From contig JACKAN010000009.1 in assembly GCA_020635055.1 (NCBI GenBank), forward strand, positions 69,747 through 133,746: a stretch of DNA of 64,000 bases. The letters are read 5' to 3'. Of this stretch, positions 17,694 through 26,745 are shown piece by piece. This DNA is from Pseudobdellovibrionaceae bacterium (GTDB lineage: Bacteria > Bdellovibrionota > Bdellovibrionia > Bdellovibrionales > UBA1609). Positions within the stretch are counted from its first letter, which is position 1; each line of letters opens with the position of its first letter. Below the pieces are notes generated by a model. It ran no database searches. It was not told the DNA's origin and was given only the letters and a program-made list of their open reading frames with translations. The position numbers were made by a program, and so were the translations under genes.

Positions 17694-18695
17694 ATGATTT
17701 TAACTAAGCCTTGGTTGTTATTTCCACCACAAATGGCTCATGATCTGAGCCCCCGCCTACTAAAAATAATTTCTATATTTTCATCCAATAAAAACTGCTC
17801 ATGGCGCAGTTTTTATTGGAAAAATCTCCATTTTAAAAATCCAATGGGAATTGCTGGTGGCGTAGATAAAAACGTGGAACAAGTAAACATCTGGTCCAGA
17901 TTGGGTTGTGGCTTTATTGAAGTGGGCACAATAACTCCTTTAGAACAAAGTCCCAATCCTGGTAAAATTTTGGATCGAGACACTCAACATTTTGCTTTAT
18001 GGAATAAAATGGGGTTTCCTAATCGTGGACTTTCTTCTGCAATAAAAAACTTGAGTAAACTCCCCCGTAACTCTGATATTCCCCTCTTTGCTAATATCGG
18101 AAAAAATAGAAATACTCCTAATGAGCTTGCCGCTAGTGACTACAAAGAGTGCATTCAGAAATTAAAAAACTTTGTGGATGCATTTGTTATTAATATCAGC
18201 AGCCCGAACACGAAAAATCTTAGAGATTTGTTAGATCCCTCCAACTTAAAACCATTTTTAAATGACGTTCTATCTGTAAGAAAAGTAAATCAACCAATTT
18301 TGTTAAAAATAAGTCCCGATTTAGATGATTCAACTTTAAAGAATATTTTGGATGTATCTGTAGAATCCGATATTGATGGTTGGATTTTTACAAACACCAC
18401 CTTGCAAAGGCCCCATAACATTCAGTTTCCTGTTGAAGGAGGCCTATCGGGTAAGCCTTTGGCTGATACGGCTAAACAAGTTCTAAAGAGTTCATTAGAT
18501 TACTTAGCCGACAGAAGAAAAGGACGACTCGTAATATCTACGGGTGGCATCATGAGTGAGCAAGATGTCATAGAGCGCTTAGAAATGGGTGCAGATCTAG
18601 TACAGGTCTACTCAGCGCTAATATTTGAAGGGCCTTTTTTTATTAAAAAATGTATTCAATCTTTAAAAAAACTCGATCCACATAGTAATGTGTGA
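17694..18695 (+). CDS. pyrD: Dihydroorotate dehydrogenase (quinone type, class 2)
   Basis: 333 residues. It shows FMN/orotate-binding features: KNPMGIAGGVDKN, FIEVGTITPLEQSPNPGKI, NISSPNT with the class 2 catalytic serine, TNTT and a phosphate-binding VISTGGI. This is the pyrimidine pathway step oxidising dihydroorotate with quinone. The N-terminal helix that docks class 2 enzymes to the membrane is present as an aromatic/Leu-rich stretch (residues 1-30). It is probably co-transcribed with the upstream glutamate dehydrogenase gene and the following Nudix gene. Confidence 0.92.
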   Translation: MILTKPWLLFPPQMAHDLSPRLLKIISIFSSNKNCSWRSFYWKNLHFKNPMGIAGGVDKNVEQVNIWSRLGCGFIEVGTITPLEQSPNPGKILDRDTQHFALWNKMGFPNRGLSSAIKNLSKLPRNSDIPLFANIGKNRNTPNELAASDYKECIQKLKNFVDAFVINISSPNTKNLRDLLDPSNLKPFLNDVLSVRKVNQPILLKISPDLDDSTLKNILDVSVESDIDGWIFTNTTLQRPHNIQFPVEGGLSGKPLADTAKQVLKSSLDYLADRRKGRLVISTGGIMSEQDVIERLEMGADLVQVYSALIFEGPFFIKKCIQSLKKLDPHSNV

Positions 18696-18727
18696 CATTG
18701 CATTTCAAAAAGTTTAGCCTGTAAAAG

Positions 18728-19144
18728 ATGATGAGAAAAAAAAGACCCGTCTGGGTGCCTGTAGTGACTGGACTCATTTTAAAAGACTCAAATGTTCTTG
18801 TTGGTTGTCGACCTGAAGATAAAAACTTATCTGGTAAATGGGAATTCCCCGGTGGAAAAATAGAACTAAATGAGTCTCCAGAAGAAGCTCTCAAGAGGGA
18901 GTTAAGAGAAGAATTAGGCATTGATGCCAAAATAGAGAGGCTTAAGTTAGTAGGAACTCATACTTATGGCGAAACAGGCATTTTAATTTTATTTTATGAA
19001 GTTAGATATTGGCAAGGAGAGCCAAAAGCTCACTATCACACCCACCTTAAATGGACTAGTTTAGAAGATTTAAAAAAACTCCCCCTTCCAGAAGCGAATC
19101 AAAAATTATTGCCCCAAATTATTGAGGCTTTAAAAAATGAATAA
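18728..19144 (+). CDS. Nudix hydrolase, MutT-like (8-oxo-dGTP diphosphatase type)
   Basis: 138 residues. A complete Nudix box lies at about 42-65, with GG then nine residues to PEEALKREL and REELG. The preceding GKWEFPGGK and the small size match MutT. It likely sanitises oxidised dGTP, although other nucleotide substrates are possible for this family. It follows pyrD after 32 bp, and its last 8 bp overlap the next gene. Confidence 0.87.
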   Translation: MMRKKRPVWVPVVTGLILKDSNVLVGCRPEDKNLSGKWEFPGGKIELNESPEEALKRELREELGIDAKIERLKLVGTHTYGETGILILFYEVRYWQGEPKAHYHTHLKWTSLEDLKKLPLPEANQKLLPQIIEALKNE

Positions 19145-20180
19145 GGTTACCTTTGTTCTTGAAAGCTTATGCTTAAGGGACAATCCCCGAGCTCTTTATG
19201 CTTATCAGTTAATAAATGAAATGGCGGCTACGGGCATAGAAATCCACATTATAACTCGCTACGAAACCAAAACAGAGTTTGAATTTGATCGAAAGAACAT
19301 TCGAATATTCAGACCTTTAAAAGAAAATTCATACTTAGATATTTTACAAACTTTCCCCTTACTTCTATCTAAGGCATCGACAGAAAGAATACATTTTTTT
19401 GCTCCCTTTAGTCAGAAAAGCTGGGCCAACATGAGGCAATTAAAATTTTTTGCATTTTTAGCTAAACTATCTCAGTTTCGCTTAACAAGTCTTAGTGGTT
19501 ATGACCCCTCCTTTCACAATTGGTCGCAAAAGAATATAAATAAACTAAACCGTGAGTTTGATCTTGTTTTTAACCATTTTAGTGATGAGCTTACTGACGG
19601 CAAGAACCAACCCCTTTTGTTTCCAATAAGTATTCCAAAGGATTTACAATCCACCTCAACACAAAAAGTTATTTACATCTTGGCCGATTTTAAAAGAATA
19701 ATTAAACAGCCTCATCTTTTATCAATTCTTGAAACTTTTTTAAATCACCATCCTGAATGGAAAATTTGTGTCTCCGAAGGTTGGGGTTCAAAGAGCTCTA
19801 TAATTAAATACTTTTATGAAATATCATGGCAAAAAAAAGAGATATTACATCAATGGATGTTTGAGAAAAAGATACCCTTACATCAAGCTAGCGGTATTCT
19901 TGATTTATCAAAAACCTTATCGGAAACTCTTTTTTATGCTCAAAAAGCCAGTTGCTTTCAAATTCCATTTATAAGTATGACTCCACTTCTTAAAAAAATT
20001 AAAAATAATGAGTTGCTTTCAACAAAAAACTTTTGGCAAGTTAAGAATTATAATGAATCCCTTTATGAAAAGCTTTTGTTGATCTCAAACTCAAATCCTC
20101 AAAAAAAGAACTTCAACTTTTCAAAACAAAGTGATTTTATTACAAATATGTTTATTCGTGCACTCAGCGAAAGTAGTTAA
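19137..20180 (+). CDS. Glycosyltransferase-like protein (divergent)
   Basis: 347 residues. It overlaps the MutT gene by 8 bp and ends 1 bp before the next glycosyltransferase gene, so the three are one operon. The first ~170 residues read like a GT-B N-terminal domain (FVLESLCLRDNPRALYAYQLINEMAATGIEIHII), but the C-terminal half lacks the usual GT4 donor-binding EGFG/ExxxE pattern. It could be a degenerate or novel GT-B member acting with its neighbour in envelope glycan synthesis. The family assignment is tentative. Confidence 0.55.
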   Translation: MNKVTFVLESLCLRDNPRALYAYQLINEMAATGIEIHIITRYETKTEFEFDRKNIRIFRPLKENSYLDILQTFPLLLSKASTERIHFFAPFSQKSWANMRQLKFFAFLAKLSQFRLTSLSGYDPSFHNWSQKNINKLNREFDLVFNHFSDELTDGKNQPLLFPISIPKDLQSTSTQKVIYILADFKRIIKQPHLLSILETFLNHHPEWKICVSEGWGSKSSIIKYFYEISWQKKEILHQWMFEKKIPLHQASGILDLSKTLSETLFYAQKASCFQIPFISMTPLLKKIKNNELLSTKNFWQVKNYNESLYEKLLLISNSNPQKKNFNFSKQSDFITNMFIRALSESS

Positions 20181-20181
20181 T

Positions 20182-21465
20182 ATGACTCATGTTAATTTTC
20201 CCTCGCATTTAAATATATGTTTGATTGCCAAACGCTTTCCTATATTAGGCAGAGCTGCAGACCATGGTTTTTTATGGCCAATAGCCAAAGGACTCACAGC
20301 TCATGGTCATAAAGTGAGTGTATTAGCTTGGAAAAACCCTCAATCAAAAAGAGAGATAGACCAGGACAATGTGAAAGCTTACTTCCTAGGGGAAGTTTTT
20401 GCCAGAAATGAAAGAGACTTCCCTTTTTTAGCTAAACAGAAATTTAAACAACTACATAGTCGTGAACCGTTTCACATTGTTCACAGTATTGATGCTAGTG
20501 GTTTAGAAATTGGTAAGGAACGCCGTAAATATAAAACAGCAGTGATGTACGATGTAGAAGCTACAGAAATGAGTCAACTTTATTCCATTTTAGCTATGGC
20601 TCAAGACACACCAGGTAGTCTAATGAAAGCCGGGGCAGCTGTAATATATAAATTTATAACTACCTATTTTGCAAAAGATAGAAAACTTTTAAAAACCGCT
20701 GATGGTGTTTTTGTAACTAGTCCTCAGCAAAAATTATTACTTGAGAGACATTACCTTTATCCAGATTTAAAAACTTTTGTTATTCCCTATGGATTAGAAA
20801 TTGGCGAACTCGTCCCAAGAGAGCTCTGTGAGGAATTAAAAGTTTCGCTTAAATTACCAATGAATGCACAAACAATAGTGACAAATACAGATATGCATGA
20901 ATTTGGTGAGCTTAAAAACTTACTTCACGCCTTTGAAAAAGTAGCTATTAAAAAACCCAATGCACGATTAATTATAGTGGGTAATGGACCTGTCTATAAA
21001 CAAGTAGAGAATGAAATGCTCAATTTAGCTCTAGGTAGCCGAGTCATTTTTGTAGGTGCCGTAAAGAATACAGAACTCCCTGAATATATTAGTTTGGCTG
21101 ATGTTTATGTAGATTTAAGTTCAAGAACTTCTGGTTTTGAACCCAGTTTACTTGAAGCCATGATACAAAAAAAAGTAATCATTGGTTCTGAACTCAGCCC
21201 TATATCGACCATTGTTGAAAATGGAATTAATGGTTTTCTGATTCGACCTGCAGATGTGTCTATGCTATCAAAGCGTCTACTACAAATTTTTAATGAACTC
21301 GTACCCAATACTGAAATTGGTGAGAGTGCCCATCAACGTGTAATGAGTATCTTTAACACTCAAAAAATGGTTGAGCTCACTTTGCAGGCTTACAGAAAAA
21401 CACTAGAAAATTCAGGATATTATAGTCCCTGGTGGCGCAGTTGGATCAATAATATTCTGCGTTAA
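20182..21465 (+). CDS. Family-4 type glycosyltransferase
   Basis: About 427 residues from the ATG at 20182, which starts 1 bp after the previous stop. GT-B layout: an N-terminal domain with LWPIAKGLTAHGHKVSVLAW, then a donor-binding domain with ARLIIVGNGPVYKQVE, VIFVGAVKNTELPEYISLADVYVDLS and GFEPSLLEAMIQKK, the classic Glycos_transf_1 signature. It should transfer a sugar from a nucleotide donor, probably to LPS or surface polysaccharide. The acceptor is unknown. A longer in-frame start inside the preceding gene exists but is not needed. Confidence 0.82.
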   Translation: MTHVNFPSHLNICLIAKRFPILGRAADHGFLWPIAKGLTAHGHKVSVLAWKNPQSKREIDQDNVKAYFLGEVFARNERDFPFLAKQKFKQLHSREPFHIVHSIDASGLEIGKERRKYKTAVMYDVEATEMSQLYSILAMAQDTPGSLMKAGAAVIYKFITTYFAKDRKLLKTADGVFVTSPQQKLLLERHYLYPDLKTFVIPYGLEIGELVPRELCEELKVSLKLPMNAQTIVTNTDMHEFGELKNLLHAFEKVAIKKPNARLIIVGNGPVYKQVENEMLNLALGSRVIFVGAVKNTELPEYISLADVYVDLSSRTSGFEPSLLEAMIQKKVIIGSELSPISTIVENGINGFLIRPADVSMLSKRLLQIFNELVPNTEIGESAHQRVMSIFNTQKMVELTLQAYRKTLENSGYYSPWWRSWINNILR

Positions 21466-21518
21466 CCTAGACTCTAGCAGAGATCCACACAGTAAATTCG
21501 CTTTTTTTTATTTTAAAC

Positions 21519-21548
21519 TTGGATTTACCCCCAGATAGGCTCTACAAT
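21519..21548 (+). promoter_or_regulatory. Candidate sigma-70 promoter of the HU/IHF gene
   Basis: TTGGAT (21519-21524, 4/6 to the -35 consensus) and TACAAT (21543-21548, 5/6 to the -10) are separated by 18 bp, ~31 bp upstream of the ATG. It sits in the short gap after the glycosyltransferase operon. Confidence 0.45.
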
Positions 21549-21579
21549 GTAAGTAAATTCAACACCTTAGAGGGCGTTA

Positions 21580-21876
21580 ATGACTAAAGCAGACTTGATA
21601 AATATCATTTCAGAAAAAGCGGGAATCACAAGGGTAAAAGCCGAAACTGTAGTGAACACTATATTTGATTCGATGATAGAAGCCCTAATGCGAGACGATC
21701 GCATTGAAATTAGAGGTTTTGGCTCTTTTGTGAATCGTGATTATGAAGCCTATCAAGGTCGAAACCCAAGAACTGGCGAAATTATTGATGTAAAACAAAA
21801 AAAATTACCCTTCTTTAAAGTGGGCAAAGAGCTTAAAGATGAAATCAATAAGCAAAATTCAGAAGACAAAGCTTAA
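21580..21876 (+). CDS. HU/IHF-family nucleoid DNA-binding protein
   Basis: 98 residues. It starts MTKADLINIISEKAGI and has RIEIRGFGSF and the beta-arm GRNPRTGEIIDV that inserts into the DNA minor groove. The arm proline that kinks DNA is present in RNPRTG. HU and IHF subunits cannot be separated safely by eye; the RIEIRGFGSF segment and acidic tail are slightly more IHF-beta-like. AGAGGG lies upstream of the ATG. Confidence 0.92.
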   Translation: MTKADLINIISEKAGITRVKAETVVNTIFDSMIEALMRDDRIEIRGFGSFVNRDYEAYQGRNPRTGEIIDVKQKKLPFFKVGKELKDEINKQNSEDKA

Positions 21877-21897
21877 TTCAGGTTTACAAATAACATT

Positions 21898-22866
21898 TTA
21901 AAACTTTTTAAACTTTGCAAAGACATTAAAATCCGCAATCCCTTCTAAGTTTTGACAAGCCATAAATAACCTCTCTAAACCCAAGGCTATTCCCACCGTG
22001 GGCGGCAATCCTTTCTTAATCAAAGCAAAAAATTCTTCATCTCGGTTCAATGGGGGTAAGTTTAATTGAGATCGAAGTTGTAAGATTTTGTTCCAGCGGT
22101 TTTCATGTTCCTTGTAATCTAGCAACTCATTGAAAGCATTCGCAATTTCCATTCCTCGAAAATAAAATTCAAAACGATCAGCCCAACCCGCTTCATTTAC
22201 TTTTGCCAAAGTTTGCACCCAAGGGGGATAGGAATGAATGATTGTTGGGGTGTTCTTATCTATGGAGGGCTCAATTTTCGCCACAAAAAGCCAATCACAT
22301 AAAATTTGCTTGGTCTCACTGCCAGAGGGTTCTAAATTCATTTCTTTTGCCAACTGCAAAAGATCTTCCCGAGTTGTTTGGACGCTAAGTGGAAAATTTA
22401 AATATTGCAAAAAAATATCTGAGTAAGAAACTTTTTGTATTTTCTGGACGGGACCCTCAACCCAATCTTTAGTTATTAAATGATTTAATAGAACTTCTAA
22501 ATCACTACACAAGTGAGCTAAATCATCTCCCGGGCGATACCACTCCAACATATTAAATTCTGGTTCATGTATGGGGCCAAGCTCACCATTACGAAAACAT
22601 TTTTTAATCTCAAAAATGCCACTCAAACCAAAGGCAATTAGTTTTTTCAAATGGATTTCTGGACTTGTTGGCAGGTAGAATTTTTTTTGTAGGTTTTCAA
22701 TAATAAAGTCAGTGGTGAAAACTTCTAACTGTGCTTCAAAAGCCGGCCCCTCAACAAGAGTGGGAGTTTCTACTTCGGTAAGATCAAAAGATAAAAAAAG
22801 CTCTTTAACTAAGTTCTTGAACTTTAGCCATTTTTTATATTTAGTTAATTGGCTCTCTGTCACCAT
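21898..22866 (-). CDS. epmA: EF-P beta-lysylation protein EpmA (GenX/PoxA), class II LysRS paralogue
   Basis: 322 residues, the size of EpmA and much shorter than LysRS because the anticodon-binding domain is absent. Class II motifs: FRNGELGPIHEPEFNMLEWY (motif 2) and VGIALGLERLFM (motif 3). The N-terminus VETPTLVEGPAFEAQLEVF matches GenX. It attaches beta-lysine to elongation factor P. EpmB and efp are not in the window. It converges with the HU gene and is divergent, 28 bp apart, from the DUF4286 gene. Confidence 0.87.
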   Translation of the reverse strand: MVTESQLTKYKKWLKFKNLVKELFLSFDLTEVETPTLVEGPAFEAQLEVFTTDFIIENLQKKFYLPTSPEIHLKKLIAFGLSGIFEIKKCFRNGELGPIHEPEFNMLEWYRPGDDLAHLCSDLEVLLNHLITKDWVEGPVQKIQKVSYSDIFLQYLNFPLSVQTTREDLLQLAKEMNLEPSGSETKQILCDWLFVAKIEPSIDKNTPTIIHSYPPWVQTLAKVNEAGWADRFEFYFRGMEIANAFNELLDYKEHENRWNKILQLRSQLNLPPLNRDEEFFALIKKGLPPTVGIALGLERLFMACQNLEGIADFNVFAKFKKF

Positions 22867-22894
22867 AACAACGAATTAAAGGAGGTGACTTGCA

Positions 22895-23206
22895 ATGTCA
22901 ACTGAGCCTTTTGTTATATATGAAGTCAATTTGGAAATATCCACTAACATTTATGAAGAATTCGTCAAATGGCTAAAACTTCATATAGTTGAAGTTCTTA
23001 AAAATCCTGGTTTTTTAAAGGCTCAGGTTTTTTGCTTAAATAGTGATAATCCTAATTCTTTGCTAACAGTTCACTACTATGTCAGAAATGCTAAGGATTT
23101 GGATCTATATCTCAATGAAAAGGCACTCCAAATGAGGTCTGAGGGCATTACTAAGTTTGGCAGTGCTTTTACTGCGACTCGAAGAATTCTTCACGCCATT
23201 ACTTGA
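22895..23206 (+). CDS. DUF4286 family protein
   Basis: 103 residues with a strong GGAGGTGA site. The sequence YEVNLEISTNIYEEFVKWLKLHIVEVLKNPGF, then VHYYVRNAKDLDLYLNEKA and MRSEGITKFG, fits the DUF4286 ferredoxin-like family, which resembles antibiotic-biosynthesis monooxygenase folds. No catalytic residue is known. The function is unknown; it stands between epmA and a basic nucleoid-like protein. Confidence 0.75.
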   Translation: MSTEPFVIYEVNLEISTNIYEEFVKWLKLHIVEVLKNPGFLKAQVFCLNSDNPNSLLTVHYYVRNAKDLDLYLNEKALQMRSEGITKFGSAFTATRRILHAIT

Positions 23207-23271
23207 CTAAACCCAAAGAAAATAACAATTTATATGGGTTTCAAGGGCCATTTTATTTAAGGAGTACAAAT

Positions 23272-23727
23272 ATGGATTTAAGTTCAATCAATTGGGAAAA
23301 AATTAAAAAAGAAGCTCTGCGCTTTAGCGATTTTGATGAAGTTAAAAAGGAACTTAATCATCTAGCAAAAGAAATTCAAACTTTTGATATTCAAAAACAT
23401 CTTTCTCCTTCGGCTAAAAAGAAAGTAAAAGAAATGGAATCCACTTACAATCAACTTCTATCTCGTATCAATAGAGCGCAAAGACAATTTGATAGAGAGT
23501 TTAACAAAGCCCTCTCTCAACTTAAAAAAACCCGTACAGAAGCGCAAAAGCAGGTTAAGAAAGTTAAATCCAAAGCCAGTGCTCACAAAAAGAAAATTAA
23601 AAAAGTCACAATGGATTTAAAGAAACGGGTTACAAAGAAAGCCGCACCCAAGCGCAGTAAAAAAACAACTAAAAAAGTAACGACGACAAAAAAGAAAACA
23701 ACAAAAAAAAGAGCATCGACCAAGTAA
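23272..23727 (+). CDS. Basic coiled-coil protein with histone H1-like Lys-rich tail
   Basis: 151 residues from the ATG at 23272, which has AAGGAG at good spacing. Residues ~5-100 are helical and heptad-rich. From ~100 the chain is almost entirely Lys, Thr, Ala and Val with KKA/TKK repeats, like the C-terminal tails of bacterial H1-like proteins (Hc1, AlgP, HupB tail). It probably binds DNA or RNA non-specifically. A longer start reading into the DUF4286 stop is unlikely because that stretch lacks a ribosome site. Confidence 0.75.
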   Translation: MDLSSINWEKIKKEALRFSDFDEVKKELNHLAKEIQTFDIQKHLSPSAKKKVKEMESTYNQLLSRINRAQRQFDREFNKALSQLKKTRTEAQKQVKKVKSKASAHKKKIKKVTMDLKKRVTKKAAPKRSKKTTKKVTTTKKKTTKKRASTK

Positions 23728-23791
23728 ATGGTAGAGCACAGAGCTAAAATGAGGCTCTATGCAGTAAAGCTATTATCTATAATTTTTGTTT

Positions 23792-23813
23792 GCCCTCAAT
23801 GGTGAGGGCTTTT
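23792..23813 (+). terminator. Rho-independent terminator or attenuator between the basic-protein gene and gcvP
   Basis: GCCCTCA-ATGG-TGAGGGC is a perfect 7-bp GC-rich stem with a 4-nt loop, followed by TTTT. It ends about 20 bp before the gcvP start codon, so it either ends the upstream transcript or acts as a leader attenuator for gcvP. Confidence 0.65.
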
Positions 23814-23833
23814 GCCATCTAAAAAGAGGAACT

Positions 23834-26671
23834 ATGGATTCATTTACGGAGAGTTTTAGCCACAGACACATTGGCCCATCAAAGTCTGAACAAGAAACAA
23901 TTCTTAGTTTTTTAAATCTTAAAAATATGGAAGAACTTGTTGATAAAGCCACTCCCCAATCTATTAGACTTAAAAAATCCATGGATTTACAAAAAGGTTT
24001 AACTGAAAGTGAGTTTTTATCTCATGCGCGAGAGCTTGCACAAAAAAATAAACTTTTTAAAAGCTATATTGGTTTAGGATATTACGGAACAAAAACTCCA
24101 GGAGTTATTTTAAGAAATATATTTGAAAACCCACTTTGGTATACGGCCTATACGCCCTATCAAGCGGAAATTTCTCAAGGCCGAATGGAAGCCCTTTTAA
24201 ATTTTCAGACAATGATTATGGAACTCACTGGACATCCTATTGCCAATGCCTCATTATTAGATGAAGGAACAGCCGTGGCAGAAGCCATCAACATGTGCTA
24301 TGCTCTGCAAAAAAACAATATCCGCAATAAAGTTCTACTAGATCCACAGGTTTTTCCACAGACACTCGCCGTTGTAAAAACACGTGCTGAGGCTTTAGGA
24401 ATACAGGTTGATGTTTTAGATCCTAAGCTTGCAAAAAAATCTGATTATTTTGCTGTTGTTTTACAATATCCCAATGGAATGGGTGCCGTTGAAGACTACA
24501 GTTCATTAACCAAAGAATCACACGAAGAAAATACCAGGGTCATAGCCGCTGCTGATTTATTGTCCTTAAACTTATTAAAACCTCCAGGTGAATGGGGAGC
24601 TGATATTACTGTGGGGACATCTCAAAGATTTGGTGTTCCTCTAGGCTTTGGCGGGCCTCATGCCGCTTATATGGCCTGCAATGATGAATTCAAAAGAATA
24701 ATTCCTGGAAGAATAATTGGTGTATCCAAAGACTCTCACGACCAACCAGCTATGAGACTTGCACTACAAACTAGAGAACAACATATTCGTAGAGAAAAAG
24801 CGACGAGTAACATTTGTACAGCTCAAGTCCTGCTTGCCGTAATGGCCTCTATGTATGCCGTTTACCATGGCCCCCAAGGTCTTAAAAGAATAGCCCGATC
24901 CATTCACCAAAAGACAAACTGTTTATATAAAGCTTTAAAGAAAAAAGGATTTAAAATATTACATTCACAATTCTTTGATACCCTTGCAATACAAATGACA
25001 GAGCAAGAAATGGCGAAAGTAATTCAAGAGGCTTTAGATAAACAAATCAATTTAGGAAAATGGAATTCAACAACTTTGTTGATTAGCACAGATGAAACTA
25101 CAACACTTAATGATCTAGACCAACTCTTCAAAGTTTTCTCAATCAACGAAAAACCAGAAGATTTTTTTACTACCGAGGATTGTTTTCCAAATTCATTAAA
25201 ACGTGAGTCCTTATTCTTACTACACCCCGTATTTAATAACTATCACTCCGAAACTGAAATGTTACGTTACATTACTGAGTTACAATCTAAAGATCTTACT
25301 TTGGCTCATTCAATGATTCCCTTGGGATCTTGTACAATGAAGTTAAATGCGACCACTGAAATGCTTCCTGTGACTTGGCCTGAGTTTTCGAATCTTCATC
25401 CTTTTGTACCTATAGATCAAGCTCTTGGTTACTTAGAGATGATACATCAATTAGAGAATTGGCTTTCTGAGATAACTGGTTTTGCTGGAGTTTCTTTGCA
25501 GCCCAACGCCGGTTCTCAAGGTGAGTATGCAGGACTTTTAGTTATTAAGAAATATTTGGAATCTCATGGTCAACAACAACGAAATATTTGTTTAATACCA
25601 AGTTCAGCTCATGGAACCAATCCAGCAAGCGCTGTTATGGCTGGTATGAAGGTTGTCGTGATCAATTGTGACCAAGATGGAAATATTGATCTTGGAGATT
25701 TAGATAATAAAATAAAAGTTCATAAGGACTCTCTAGCAGCATTAATGGTTACCTACCCTTCTACACATGGTGTGTTTGAAGAAAGTATTCGAGAAATTTG
25801 TAATAAGGTCCACGCTGCCGGCGGACAAGTTTATATGGATGGCGCTAATTTAAATGCTTTGGTTGGAGTGGCTCAACCTGGAGATTTTGGACCTGATGTT
25901 TGCCATTTAAATTTACATAAAACATTTTGTATTCCTCATGGTGGCGGAGGTCCAGGAGTAGGACCGATTGGTGTGGCCCCACATTTAGTTCAATTTTTAC
26001 CTGGAAACCCTTTAGTTAAAGAATGCGGAGGACAAGATAGCATTGGTTCTATTTCTACAGCTCCTTGGGGCAGTGCTAGTATATTACCAATTTCTTGGGC
26101 TTATATTTCAATGATGGGAAGAGAAGGTCTCACGCAGGCCACCCAAGTAGCAATTCTTAATGCTAATTATATTGCGAAAAAATTAGAACCCCATTTCCCC
26201 ATTCTCTATAAAGGAAAGGGGGGTTGGGTTGCTCATGAATGTATTATAGACCTTAGAAAATTTAAAAACACATGCAACATTAGTGTCGATGATGTTGCTA
26301 AACGTTTAATAGATTATGGTTTTCATGCTCCCACAATGTCTTGGCCAGTGGCTGGAACTTTAATGATAGAACCCACTGAAAGCGAGTCTCTCGCCGAATT
26401 AGATAGATTTATTGCTGCTATGATTTCTATTCGCCAAGAAATCCAGGAAGTTGAAGATGGACAAGCTGACCCGGAAAATAATGTATTAAAAAACGCCCCC
26501 CACGCTTTGTACCAAGTGACCAGTGATAACTGGGACCATCCTTACAGCAGAGAAAAAGCTGCCTATCCAGACGCGAATTTAAAGAAACGCAAGTTTTGGG
26601 CTCCTGTCGGTCGGGTAGATAATGCCTATGGCGACAGAAATTTAGTGTGCAGCTGCATAGTGGATTTTTAG
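23834..26671 (+). CDS. gcvP: Glycine dehydrogenase (aminomethyl-transferring), P-protein
   Basis: 945 residues, full length for single-chain P-protein (fused alpha and beta halves). It begins SFSHRHIGPSKSEQE and contains AHSMIPLGSCTMKLNATTEM, SAHGTNPASAVMAGMKV and the PLP-binding lysine in LHKTFCIPHGGGGPGVGP (about residue 696). It decarboxylates glycine and transfers aminomethyl to lipoyl-H-protein. gcvT and gcvH are not adjacent, so the cleavage system is split. The ATG at 23834 has AGAGGA upstream; an earlier in-frame start inside the terminator hairpin is rejected. Confidence 0.95.
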   Translation: MDSFTESFSHRHIGPSKSEQETILSFLNLKNMEELVDKATPQSIRLKKSMDLQKGLTESEFLSHARELAQKNKLFKSYIGLGYYGTKTPGVILRNIFENPLWYTAYTPYQAEISQGRMEALLNFQTMIMELTGHPIANASLLDEGTAVAEAINMCYALQKNNIRNKVLLDPQVFPQTLAVVKTRAEALGIQVDVLDPKLAKKSDYFAVVLQYPNGMGAVEDYSSLTKESHEENTRVIAAADLLSLNLLKPPGEWGADITVGTSQRFGVPLGFGGPHAAYMACNDEFKRIIPGRIIGVSKDSHDQPAMRLALQTREQHIRREKATSNICTAQVLLAVMASMYAVYHGPQGLKRIARSIHQKTNCLYKALKKKGFKILHSQFFDTLAIQMTEQEMAKVIQEALDKQINLGKWNSTTLLISTDETTTLNDLDQLFKVFSINEKPEDFFTTEDCFPNSLKRESLFLLHPVFNNYHSETEMLRYITELQSKDLTLAHSMIPLGSCTMKLNATTEMLPVTWPEFSNLHPFVPIDQALGYLEMIHQLENWLSEITGFAGVSLQPNAGSQGEYAGLLVIKKYLESHGQQQRNICLIPSSAHGTNPASAVMAGMKVVVINCDQDGNIDLGDLDNKIKVHKDSLAALMVTYPSTHGVFEESIREICNKVHAAGGQVYMDGANLNALVGVAQPGDFGPDVCHLNLHKTFCIPHGGGGPGVGPIGVAPHLVQFLPGNPLVKECGGQDSIGSISTAPWGSASILPISWAYISMMGREGLTQATQVAILNANYIAKKLEPHFPILYKGKGGWVAHECIIDLRKFKNTCNISVDDVAKRLIDYGFHAPTMSWPVAGTLMIEPTESESLAELDRFIAAMISIRQEIQEVEDGQADPENNVLKNAPHALYQVTSDNWDHPYSREKAAYPDANLKKRKFWAPVGRVDNAYGDRNLVCSCIVDF

Positions 26672-26745
26672 AGGGGAATAATATCTGCCTTAAACTAAAG
26701 GTACATGTAGCTTCTTAAGTTCCGCCACCTTAAAATCACGACCTA

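Noticed and set aside
23728..23833. Glycine riboswitch before gcvP
   Set aside because: Only ~100 bp, without the tandem aptamer core; the space is taken by a simple terminator hairpin.
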